A DNA stretch of 64,000 nucleotides from CADEFF01 sp964569315. GTDB lineage: Bacteria; Pseudomonadota; Alphaproteobacteria; Dongiales; Dongiaceae. A program made the translations under genes and the position numbers. The notes under the pieces were generated by a model. That model saw only the letters and a program-made list of their open reading frames with translations, searched no databases and was not told the origin of the DNA. This document shows, piece by piece, positions 15,748 to 23,562 of the stretch (the stretch's first letter is position 1; each line of letters starts with the position of its first letter). The stretch covers positions 1-64,000 of the forward strand of contig CAZMUZ010000004.1 in assembly GCA_964569315.1 (NCBI GenBank), in the 5' to 3' direction.

Positions 15748-18298
15748 ATGACCTCCGGCGCCCCGGGCCGCATCACGGCCGTCCTCGGCCCGACCAACAC
15801 GGGCAAAACCTATCTCGCGGTCGAGCGGATGCTGGGGCACCGCACCGGCATGATCGGCTTCCCGCTGCGGCTGCTGGCGCGGGAGAACTACGACCGCATC
15901 CGCAAGCTGAAGGGCCCGGCCTCGGTCGCGCTCGTCACCGGCGAGGAGAAGATCCTGCCGCCGGGGGCGACGCATTTCGTCTGCACCGTCGAATCCATGC
16001 CGCTCGACCGCGCCGTCGATTTTCTCGCGGTGGACGAGATCCAGCTCGCCGGCGATCCCGAGCGGGGCCACGTCTTCACCGAGCGGCTGCTGGAGGCGCG
16101 CGGGCTCGAGGAGACGATGTTCCTCGGGGCGGAGACGATCCGCCCGCTGCTGCGCAGGCTGGTGCCGGAGGCCGAATATATCGGCCGGCCGCGCTTCTCG
16201 ATCCTGACCTATGCCGGGCCGAAGAAGCTGACGCGCCTGCCGCCACGGAGCGCCGTGGTCGCCTTCTCGGTGGCCGAGGTCTATGCGCTGGCGGAGCTGG
16301 TGCGCCGTCAGCGCGGCGGCACGGCGGTGGTGATGGGGGCGCTCTCCCCGCGCACCCGCAACGCGCAGGTCGAGCTCTATCAGTCGGGCGAGGTCGATTA
16401 CCTAGTCGCGACCGATGCGATCGGCATGGGCCTCAACATGGATCTCGACCATGTCGCCTTCGCGAAGCTGGTGAAGTTCGACGGGCGCAGGCCGCGCCGG
16501 CTGGCCGCGCCCGAAATCGCCCAGATCGCGGGCCGCGCCGGCCGCCATATGAGCGACGGCAGCTTCGGCACCACGGGCGAAGCGGGGCCGCTCGATCCGG
16601 AGCTGGTGGAGGCGGTCGAGAATCACCGCTTCGAGGCGCTGCGCGCGATCCATTGGCGGAATGCCGATCTCGACTTCCGCTCGGCCGGGCAGTTGCTGCG
16701 CAGCCTCGAGGCGCGGCCGCCGCATCCCTTCCTCCTCCGCACGCGCGACGCCGACGATCACCTGGCGCTGGCCGCGCTGGCGCGCGATCCCGAGATCGCC
16801 CAGCTCGCGCAGGGTCGCGACCGGCTGCGGCTGCTCTGGGAAGTCTGCCAGGTGCCGGATTTCCGCAAGATCCTGACCGACGCCCATACGCGGCTCCTCG
16901 GGCAGCTCTATCGCCATCTCGCGGGGCCCGCCGCCGCGCTGCCGCCCGACTGGGTCGCCGACCAGATCCAGCGCATCGACCGGCAGGAAGGCGACATCGA
17001 CACGCTGACCCAGCGCATCGCCCATATCCGCACCTGGACCTACATCGCCCATCGCAGCGACTGGCTCGCCGATCCGGTCGCCTGGCAGGAGCGCGCCCGC
17101 GCGGTCGAGGACCGGCTTTCCGACGCGCTGCACCGGTCGCTCACGCAGCGCTTCGTCGATCAGCGCCACGCGCATCTCGTGCGCCGGATGAAGGACGGCG
17201 CCGAGTTGCAAGGCGCGCTCAACCGTGCCGGCGAGGTTCTGGTCGAAGGTCATGTGGTCGGGCGGATGGAAGGGTTTCGTTTTCACGCCGATGGCGGGCT
17301 TACCGGCGAGGAGGCACGCCATCTGCACACCGCGGCCCGGCGCGCCCTGCTGCGCGCCATGCCGGACCGCATCCGGCGTTTCGAGACGGCCGAGGACGCC
17401 GAGTTCCATCTCGAGGACGAGGGGGCGATCCGCTGGCAGGGCGACCTGGTGGCGCGTCTGGTCGCGGGCGATGCGCCGCTGGCACCGCAGATCGAGATCG
17501 AGAATTCGGACTATGTCGACGGGCCGGGGCGAGAGCGTCTGCGCCGGCGGCTGGTGCAGTGGCTGGATCGCCTGATCGCGGCGCGGCTCGGCCCGTTGCT
17601 GGCATTGTCGCGCGCGGAACTCGCCGGCCCCGCCCGCGGCATCGCCTTCCAGCTCGTGGAAGCGCTGGGGCTGCTGCCGCGCCGCGGCCTCGCCGCGCAG
17701 CTCGAGGGGCTCTCGCCGTCGGACCGGCGCGGCCTCGCCGCGACCGGCGTCGCGCTCGGCCAGCAAAGCCTCTGGTGCCGCGGCATCGCCGATCGCCGCG
17801 CGACGCGGCTCGCCGTGCTGCTCTGGGCGATCGCCGCGCGCCAGCCGGTGCCGGCGCTGCCGCCGGGGCGCCCGGCGAGCTTCGTCCCCACCGCCGAGCA
17901 GGGCGAAGGCTTCTGCCATGCGCTCGGCTATCGCCGGCTTGCCGGCCTCGCCATCCGGGCCGACGCGTTGGAGCGGCTGATCCGGCAGGCGCAGCAGCTC
18001 GGGCGCCAGGGCGCCTTCCTGCCGACCGCCGCACTGCGCCGGCTCGTGGATTGCCCCGAGGACACGCTGCCGGCGCTGCTGCGCGCACTCGGATTCCGGC
18101 AGAGCGGCATCGGCGCCGAGACGAGCTTCACGGCACGCGGGCAGGGGCGGAACGGCAATCCGGCCCTCGTCCCGGCGACCGGCGCCGCCGGGNNNNNNNN
18201 NNAGGGGCGGCAAGCGCAAGCCGAAGCCGCGCCGCGTTCCGGCGCCGAACCCGGCCTCGCCCTTCGCCGCGCTTGCCCGGCTGAAGCTCGGCCGGTGA
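15748..18298 (+). CDS. Suv3-like superfamily 2 RNA helicase (interrupted by an assembly gap)
   Basis: A helicase of about 850 residues, related to mitochondrial Suv3 and common in alphaproteobacteria. Motif I is LGPTNTGKTYLA near residue 12, motif II is AVDEIQLA, then MGALSPRTR, ATDAIGMGLNMD and QIAGRAGRH (motif VI). It likely unwinds RNA in a degradation complex. Ten N at 18193-18202 interrupt the basic C-terminal tail. Reading straight through the Ns gives an end at 18315, but after the gap another frame reads GKRKPKPRR and ends SPFAALARLKLGR, the usual end of this family, with a stop at 18296-18298. I therefore end the gene there; the true gap size must differ from 10 by a frame-changing number. 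Confidence 0.85.
18193..18202. other. Assembly gap (10 N)
   Basis: A run of ten undetermined bases inside the low-complexity, lysine/arginine-coding tail of the helicase gene. The frame before and after the run differs if the tail is read as in the family, so the number of Ns is a placeholder and not the real distance. Confidence 0.99.
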
Positions 18299-18325
18299 GC
18301 GCGGGGCCCCGGTGAGCGCAGGGCC
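18292..18325 (+). repeat. 17-bp tandem duplication at the helicase stop / S4 start
   Basis: CCGGTGAGCGCGGGGCC (18292-18308) is followed directly by CCGGTGAGCGCAGGGCC (18309-18325), 16 of 17 bases identical. Each copy carries a GTGA stop/start overlap. The first copy supplies the helicase stop codon and the second supplies the GTG start of the S4 gene. Confidence 0.85.
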
Positions 18326-18734
18326 GATGCCCGATCGCACGCCGTCGCCGGCTGCAAGGGCCAGCCTCCGTCTCGACAAGTGGCTCTGGCAGGCACGCTT
18401 CTGCCGCTCGCGTAGCATTGCGGCCGCGCTTTGCGAGAGCGGTACGATCCGGATCGGCGGCGGGCACGTCACGAAGTCGCATCATCCGATCCGTCCGGGC
18501 GACGTGCTGACGTTTCCGCTCGGCCGCGCCATCCGCGTGGTGCGCGTGCTGGCGCTCGGCGCGCGTCGCGGACCGGCGCCCGAAGCGCGGCTCCTCTATG
18601 ACGATTTGTCGCTGCCGGCGACGACGAGCGCGGCGTTGTCGCCCGTCGCTACGACCGCCGAGCGCGACCCCGGCAGCGGCCGGCCGACCAAGCGCGAGCG
18701 GCGCGAGATCGGCCGGCTGAAGGCCGGACGCTGA
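18312..18734 (+). CDS. S4-domain RNA-binding protein (Hsp15/HslR type)
   Basis: A 140-residue protein with an S4 domain at residues 18-70: RLDKWLWQARFCRSRSIAAAL and IRIGGGHVTKSHHPIRPGDVLTF. It is close to heat-shock protein 15 (HslR), which binds free 50S subunits carrying nascent chains, but in alphaproteobacteria this gene sits regularly after the Suv3-like helicase. The C-terminal tail is basic (RPTKRERREIGRLKAGR). Start is GTG at 18312 in the second 17-bp repeat copy; ATG at 18327 is an alternative that removes five residues. Confidence 0.85.
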   Translation: MSAGPMPDRTPSPAARASLRLDKWLWQARFCRSRSIAAALCESGTIRIGGGHVTKSHHPIRPGDVLTFPLGRAIRVVRVLALGARRGPAPEARLLYDDLSLPATTSAALSPVATTAERDPGSGRPTKRERREIGRLKAGR

Positions 18735-18818
18735 GACTTCCGGCGTGCGCTCCGGCGAACGAAAAGCCGCACAGGCTCTAGGGTTGCGCCCCTCCGGAGC
18801 GCATGGTAGCAACCGCCG

Positions 18819-19277
18819 GTGATCGACCGGATCAAGGCATTGCTGAGCGGGCGCACGCCGGCGCCCGGCGCGAACGCGCGAGAGGATCTGACCTTCGCCT
18901 GCGTCATGCTCCTCGCCGAGGCGGCGCGCATGGACGAGGCGATCGACGGGCGCGAGATCGGCGCGATGGAGCGGTTGCTGAGCGAACGTTTCTCGCTCGG
19001 TCGCGAAACGGCCCGCGCGCTCATCGATGCGGCGATCAAGCGGGCCGACGGATCGAACCGGTTCTTCTCCTATACGCAACAGGTGAAGGACGGGCTCGAT
19101 GCGGAAGGCCGGATCAGGATGGTCGAGATGCTGTGGGAGGTCGTGCTTGCCGATGGGAAGCTCGATCCCTATGAAGACAATCTGCTGCGCCGCGTCGCCG
19201 GACTGATCCATGTCTCGGACGCGGAGAGCGGCGCGGCCCGGCAGCGCGTCAAAGCGCGGCTCGCTGCGGCCCGTTGA
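18819..19277 (+). CDS. TerB family (tellurite resistance TerB / co-chaperone DjlA-like) protein
   Basis: A 152-residue all-helical protein of the TerB superfamily (PF05099). Typical features are the start [42 protein letters not shown], and [26 protein letters not shown] with the acidic D-G-x-x-D-x-x-E metal-binding-like pattern repeated twice. Function of these stand-alone alphaproteobacterial members is not established. It begins with GTG at 18819. It lies within the conserved block helicase, S4, TerB, FdxA, CarD, and fdxA starts 18 bases after its stop. Confidence 0.82.
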   Translation: MIDRIKALLSGRTPAPGANAREDLTFACVMLLAEAARMDEAIDGREIGAMERLLSERFSLGRETARALIDAAIKRADGSNRFFSYTQQVKDGLDAEGRIRMVEMLWEVVLADGKLDPYEDNLLRRVAGLIHVSDAESGAARQRVKARLAAAR

Positions 19278-19294
19278 ACGGAGCGACGCTTCGA

Positions 19295-19630
19295 ATGACC
19301 TACGTGGTTAATGACGGCTGCATCCGCTGCAAATACATGGATTGCGTCGAGGTATGCCCCGTCGACTGCTTCTATGTCGGCGAGAACATGCTGGTGATCC
19401 ACCCGGACGAATGCATCGATTGCGGCGTCTGCGAGCCGGAATGCCCTGCCGACGCGATCCTGCCCGATACCGAGCCCGGCACCGAGAAATGGGTCGAGAT
19501 CAACCGCAAGTTCGCGGAACAATGGCCGAACATCACCCGGAAGGGCGAGCCGCCCGCCGATGCCGATGAGTTCAAGGGCGTCGAGGGCAAGTTCGAGAAG
19601 TATTTCTCGGAAAGTCCCGGCAAGGCCTAA
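19295..19630 (+). CDS. fdxA: Ferredoxin FdxA, 7Fe (3Fe-4S / 4Fe-4S) type
   Basis: A 111-residue two-cluster ferredoxin that carries electrons at low potential in the cytoplasm. The N-terminus [25 protein letters not shown] supplies the atypical first cluster pattern and [18 protein letters not shown] the second, regular C-x2-C-x2-C-x3-C cluster. The C-terminal 45 residues ([17 protein letters not shown] and onward) are the usual extension of the FdxA family. ATG at 19295 gives the standard N-terminus; an in-frame upstream start would add seven residues. It immediately precedes carD. Confidence 0.95.
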   Translation: MTYVVNDGCIRCKYMDCVEVCPVDCFYVGENMLVIHPDECIDCGVCEPECPADAILPDTEPGTEKWVEINRKFAEQWPNITRKGEPPADADEFKGVEGKFEKYFSESPGKA

Positions 19631-19709
19631 GGGCCTGATTCGGCGGCTTTATTGTTCCACTGCCGAGGTCTCGGCGCGGGTCTGCTTCGGCCCGGCGCCG
19701 CTGCGGCAA

Positions 19710-19738
19710 TTGCTAAAGTCGTATATTTCTGTTATATT
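19710..19738 (+). promoter_or_regulatory. Sigma-70-like promoter ahead of carD
   Basis: TTGCTA (19710-19715), 17 bases and TATATT (19733-19738) lie in an AT-rich patch that stands out in this GC-rich window. Transcription would begin near 19745, giving a leader of about 140 bases before carD. Confidence 0.5.
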
Positions 19739-19762
19739 TCCGAAACTTGGTTAAGTCGTCTG

Positions 19763-19876
19763 ACCCTTCTCTTGAAGGGTGACGCAATGATCGGGCGCTG
19801 GCGCCCGAATCCGGTCAGGGGAAGGTCGGATGGGTGGCCCCGCTTGCGGGCGCGGGCCCCGGCATGCGTCGCATGA
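19763..19876 (+). promoter_or_regulatory. Structured carD leader with a 29-codon upstream ORF
   Basis: A hairpin ACCCTTC-TCTT-GAAGGGT spans 19763-19780; its 3' arm holds the strong Shine-Dalgarno sequence (AGGGTGA) of a small ORF at 19787-19876. That ORF encodes 29 residues starting MIGRWRPNPVRGRSDGW and ends with TGA six bases before the carD ATG, so the carD ribosome-binding site GAGG overlaps its stop. A second perfect hairpin, TCGGGCGC-TG-GCGCCCGA, lies at 19791-19808 within the ORF. The layout suggests translational control of carD; whether the peptide is made is unknown. Confidence 0.4.
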
Positions 19877-19882
19877 GGCCGG

Positions 19883-20722
19883 ATGGCGAGAGATAGCGAG
19901 ACTCGGAAAATGGCGAATCGCACGAAGGCCAAGACCCGCGCGGTCAAGGGCAAGAAGCCGGCGAAGGCCAAGCACAAGGCTCCGGCCAAGAAAAAGATCG
20001 CGTCAAAAAAGGAAAAAATGGTGACCAAGAAGAAAGCGGGCGGCGCGAAGCCGAAGGCGCCGACCAAGCTCAAGCTCGTGCATAGCAAGCCGGCGGCTGC
20101 GCCGGCGAAATCGCCGCCGACCGCCAAGCCGGCCCTGAAGCCGGCGCCGAACGGCAAGCCCGTGGTGAAGTCGGTGCTGAAGCCGACCGTCGATCCGAAG
20201 ACGAAGCCGGTCGCGAAGGCGCCCACGAAGGAAGAGATCGTCTTCAAGGCGGGCGACCATGTGGTCTACCCGACCCACGGCGTCGGCAAGGTGCTCGGCA
20301 TCGACAAGCAGGAGATCTCCGGCCATTCGCTGCATGTGATCACCGTGCATTTCGAGAAGGACCGGATGACGCTCCGCGTGCCGGTCGCGAAGGCGAAGAA
20401 TTCCGGCCTGCGCCGGCTCTCGAGCCGCAAGACGATGGACACGGCGCTTGCGACGCTGAAGGGCCGCTCGCGCGTCAAGCGCACCATGTGGAGCCGCCGC
20501 GCGCAGGAATACGAGGCGAAGATCAACTCGGGCGACCCGGTTTCGATCGCCGAGGTCGTGCGCGACCTGCACCGCAACGCCGATCAGCCGGACCAGTCCT
20601 ACAGCGAGCGGCAGATCTACCAGGCGGCGCTCGACCGGCTGGTGCGCGAGCTCGCGGCCGTCGAGGAGATCGACGAGCAGGCGGCGACGCAACGGCTTGA
20701 GCAGCTTCTGAAGGCTGCCTAA
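19883..20722 (+). CDS. carD: CarD family transcription regulator with a lysine-rich N-terminal tail
   Basis: A 279-residue protein. Residues 121-279 are a standard CarD: an RNA polymerase-interacting Tudor-like domain (FKAGDHVVYPTHGVGKVLGID) and a helical DNA-binding domain (SSRKTMDTALATLKG, SRRAQEYEAKINSGD, ERQIYQAALDRLVRELA). CarD stabilises the open promoter complex. Residues 1-117 are an added tail with 33 lysines plus Ala and Pro, like an H1 or AlgP tail; normal CarD proteins are about 160-170 residues. I use ATG 19883, which has GAGG four bases upstream; ATG 19910 would trim nine residues. The Lys codons are mixed AAG/AAA. Confidence 0.9.
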   Translation: MARDSETRKMANRTKAKTRAVKGKKPAKAKHKAPAKKKIASKKEKMVTKKKAGGAKPKAPTKLKLVHSKPAAAPAKSPPTAKPALKPAPNGKPVVKSVLKPTVDPKTKPVAKAPTKEEIVFKAGDHVVYPTHGVGKVLGIDKQEISGHSLHVITVHFEKDRMTLRVPVAKAKNSGLRRLSSRKTMDTALATLKGRSRVKRTMWSRRAQEYEAKINSGDPVSIAEVVRDLHRNADQPDQSYSERQIYQAALDRLVRELAAVEEIDEQAATQRLEQLLKAA

Positions 20723-20740
20723 ACTCCGGTTCGAACCGAA

Positions 20741-20771
20741 GGCGCGGCGCAGCCGGCGTTCCGGCCGCGCC
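20741..20771 (+). terminator. Possible terminator hairpin after carD
   Basis: GGCGCGGC (20741-20748) pairs with GCCGCGCC (20764-20771) around a 15-base loop, 18 bases after the carD stop, followed by GTCGCACTTTCCC. The U tract is poor, so this is a weak candidate. A separate 12-base palindrome CGGTTCGAACCG lies just ahead of it. Confidence 0.35.
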
Positions 20772-20814
20772 GTCGCACTTTCCCAAACGCAAGGCTCGGG
20801 GATCGACGGAACCG

Positions 20815-21615
20815 GTGGCGAACCAGGAACGATTTGCCGTGCTGCATGCCGGCCGCCGCGTCTGGGCGGTCGGCTCGGTGCATGGCGAAGCCGAGCGGCT
20901 CGCCGCCGTCCATGCCGAGCTCGCCCGCCGCTTCCTGCCGACCGATCGCCTCGTCTATCTCGGCAACTATCTCGGTTACGGTCCCGGGATCCGCGCCACG
21001 GTCGACGAGCTGCTGCGTTTCCGCCGCGAGCTGATCGCCTGCCCCGGCATGTTCTCCTACGACGTCGCCTATCTGCGCGGCAGCCAGGAGGAGATGTGGC
21101 AAAAGCTGCTGCAGCTCCAGTTCGCGCCCAATCCGCGCGAGGTGCTGCAATGGATGCTGCAGCGCGGCGTCGATGCGACCCTCGCGGCCTATGGCGGCGA
21201 GCCGAACCAGGGTATGGCGGCGGCGCGCGACAGCGCGCTCACCCTCACCCGCTGGACCTCGACCGTCCGCAGCGCGATGCAGCGCGAGCCCGGGCACTAT
21301 CCGTTGATGACGCATCTCCGCCGCGCCGCCTACACGGCCGACGGCGCGCTCCTCTTCGTCAATGCGGGCGTCGATCCGGAGCGGCCGCTTTCGGCGCAGA
21401 GCGACGCGCTCTGGTGGGGCGCCAGCGGCTTCGCCAACCTCGCCGAGCCCTATGGCGGGTTCGGCCGCGTGATCGCCGGTTTCGATCGGGACCATCCGGG
21501 GCTCGCGCTCGGCAACCATCGCGCGACGGTCGATGGCGGCGCCGGGTTCGGCGGCCCGCTGCTTGCCGCCTGCTTCGACCATGCGGGCGAGCCGGTCGAT
21601 CTGATCGAGGCTTAG
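20815..21615 (+). CDS. Metallophosphoesterase-fold protein with degenerate active site (probable pseudophosphatase)
   Basis: A 266-residue protein with the overall plan of a PPP-type phosphatase, but nearly all metal ligands are changed. GDxHG reads GSVHG (residues 20-24), GDYxDRG reads GNYLGYG (50-56), GNHE reads GSQE (89-92), HAG reads NAG (183-185), and the last GH motif reads AGF (221-223). The fold-defining surroundings are intact: LVYLGNYLGYGPG, LRGSQEEMWQKLL, FVNAGVDPERPL and VDGGAGFGGPLLAACFD. Only the His of the first motif survives. The protein is therefore expected to bind rather than hydrolyse phosphates (inference). Starts with GTG at 20815; lies 92 bases after carD on the same strand. 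Confidence 0.8.
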   Translation: MANQERFAVLHAGRRVWAVGSVHGEAERLAAVHAELARRFLPTDRLVYLGNYLGYGPGIRATVDELLRFRRELIACPGMFSYDVAYLRGSQEEMWQKLLQLQFAPNPREVLQWMLQRGVDATLAAYGGEPNQGMAAARDSALTLTRWTSTVRSAMQREPGHYPLMTHLRRAAYTADGALLFVNAGVDPERPLSAQSDALWWGASGFANLAEPYGGFGRVIAGFDRDHPGLALGNHRATVDGGAGFGGPLLAACFDHAGEPVDLIEA

Positions 21616-21636
21616 GCTTCCCGCGCTTGCGGGGGC

Positions 21637-23562
21637 TCAGCCGAGGCGATAGACCTCGACCGGCTCCGGGAATCCCGCGACGTCGAGCGCGCCCAACGAC
21701 CGGTAGGGAAGCCGGTCGCCGATCCAGGCGATGGTCGTCGCGCTCGCCAGGATCACCGCGTCGGCCCCGTCGTCGAACTTGCGCGCGAGCTGCTCCAGCC
21801 GCTGCGCGAGGTTCACCGTGTCGCCGATGAGGGTGTAGTTGATGCGGCCGGGCGCGCCGATATTGCCGGCGACCGCGCGGCCGCTATGGATGCCGATGCG
21901 GATCCGGACCGGGTTCAGGCCCTTTCGCCGGCGCCGGTCGTTGTCCGCCTTCAGCTTCTCGCCCATGGCGAGCGCCGCGCGGCAGGCATGGAGCGCATGC
22001 TCGTCGTTGGCCACCGGCGCGCCCCAGAAGGCCATCACCGAATCGCCGATATATTTGTCGACCGTGCCGCTCTCGGCCTCGATCTCGCCGGCGAGGATCT
22101 GGAAATGCCGGTTGAGGAAGGTCGCGAGCCGCGGCGGGCGAAGCCGGTGCGCGATCTGCGAGAAGCCGATCACGTCGGTGAAGAGCACGGTGAGCTCGCG
22201 CTCGACCGGGGCGAGGCCCGTGCCGCCCATTCGCAGCAGCCGCTTCACGAGCGAGCGGGGGACATAGGTCTCGAACCAGATGAGCCCCGCGCGCATCGCG
22301 TTGAAGGCGCGGGCCGCGCGATCGAGCTCGGCCAGCATGCTGCCGGGAAGCGGCGCCGTCTTGTCGAAATCGAGCCTGGCGACACGCTGCGCCGCGTCGG
22401 CGAGGCGGCCGATGCCGCCCGCCAGCATGCGGCTGAGCAGCACCGCGACCACCAGCGAGATCGCTACGGCGGCGAAGCTCGCCAGCAGCGCATATTGCAG
22501 CCGGTCGAGGATCGCCGTCGCCCGCGCCGCCGGGAAATAGCGGCCGATCCGCCACGGCACCCGGTCGTAACGCTGCAGCTCGTAATAGAGCAGGATGTAG
22601 CGCGTGCCGTTGACCGCGAGATGGCGCCCCCGCAGCTCGTCGGAGGCGAGCGGCGGCCCGGCGGGGTCGCCATCGCCGCGGAGAAAGGCGGCGATCACGG
22701 GATCGCCGATATCGCCGACCTGTGGCACCGGCCGATCGGGCGAGAGGCCGCGCGTGCCGCCGGCGAGCGCGGGATGACCCAGCACCTCGCCCTGGCCGCG
22801 CAGGACGAAATCGACCGATTCCGGATCGATCCCCGCGCCGCCGCGACGGGAGATCGCCGCGATCGGCACGCCGGCGATGGTGATGCCGAGATAGCGCCCG
22901 TCGCGCTTCACCGGCGCCGAGACCAGCACGAAGCTCGTGCCGAAGGAAGGCACGTAGCTGATGCCGCGCCAGCCGAAATGAGTCTCGGTTTCGCCCTCCT
23001 CGACGGCGCGGGCGAGGTCGGGCCAGGGGGCGAGCCGTGCGCCGGCGCGATGCGGGGCGGAACCCGTGCGGGACATGCCGATCACATGCTGACGCGGATC
23101 GACGAAGGCGATGAAGCCGAGCTGCGGCTCGGCGGCGGTCATGCCCTCGAGCAGATCCGCAAAGCCGCCGTCCTTGGGGTCGAGGTCGCCGCGCTCGATG
23201 GCGCCGGCGAGATACCGTACGGCGTTCTCGGCGCGCCCGAAGAGCGTGTCGAAGCTCTCCCGGTTGCCGGCCATCGTGGCGCGCACCGTGATCGCCACCA
23301 GCTCGTAGGTGTTGCGCCGCGCGATGTCGTAGCCGATCAGCGCGACCGTGGCGGCGGAGACGACGGTGAGCCCGCCGAAGCCCAGCAGAAGGACGAGCAG
23401 GATCGAGGGCCGCCAGCGGACCCGCCGGCGCGGCTCTGTCGCGGGCGCCGGCGGATCGAGCGCGGCCTGATCCGATTCGCCGGGCGGCGCGGCGACCTCC
23501 GGGCCGCCTCTTGCCGTCCGGGTCTGTTGCGGCTGGGGGCCGGGGCCCGCCTCACTCGACAA
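21637..23562 (-). CDS. Membrane-bound class III adenylate/guanylate cyclase (dCache-like sensor, HAMP, cyclase)
   Basis: A 641-residue receptor cyclase making a cyclic nucleotide. Residues 1-48 are a Pro/Ala-rich cytoplasmic lead, a first membrane helix is at about 53-78, an extracytoplasmic sensor of the Cache type at about 80-345 (FVDPRQHVIGMSR, GTSFVLVSAPVKRDGRYLG), a second helix at 355-378, HAMP at about 378-430, and the catalytic domain at 455-641. Both metal aspartates are present (FTDVIGFS and YIGDSVMAF), with the transition-state block YTLIGDTVNLAQRLE. The start appears to be TTG at 23562, overlapping the upstream M48 gene by 11 bases; no in-frame ATG or GTG fits better. Confidence 0.87.
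   Translation of the reverse strand: MSSEAGPGPQPQQTRTARGGPEVAAPPGESDQAALDPPAPATEPRRRVRWRPSILLVLLLGFGGLTVVSAATVALIGYDIARRNTYELVAITVRATMAGNRESFDTLFGRAENAVRYLAGAIERGDLDPKDGGFADLLEGMTAAEPQLGFIAFVDPRQHVIGMSRTGSAPHRAGARLAPWPDLARAVEEGETETHFGWRGISYVPSFGTSFVLVSAPVKRDGRYLGITIAGVPIAAISRRGGAGIDPESVDFVLRGQGEVLGHPALAGGTRGLSPDRPVPQVGDIGDPVIAAFLRGDGDPAGPPLASDELRGRHLAVNGTRYILLYYELQRYDRVPWRIGRYFPAARATAILDRLQYALLASFAAVAISLVVAVLLSRMLAGGIGRLADAAQRVARLDFDKTAPLPGSMLAELDRAARAFNAMRAGLIWFETYVPRSLVKRLLRMGGTGLAPVERELTVLFTDVIGFSQIAHRLRPPRLATFLNRHFQILAGEIEAESGTVDKYIGDSVMAFWGAPVANDEHALHACRAALAMGEKLKADNDRRRRKGLNPVRIRIGIHSGRAVAGNIGAPGRINYTLIGDTVNLAQRLEQLARKFDDGADAVILASATTIAWIGDRLPYRSLGALDVAGFPEPVEVYRLG

Noticed and set aside
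16402..18396. 664-codon minus-strand open frame
   Set aside because: It mirrors the helicase gene in a GC-rich region; composition is Arg/Ala/Gly-rich with no domain, and it also crosses the N gap. A shadow frame.
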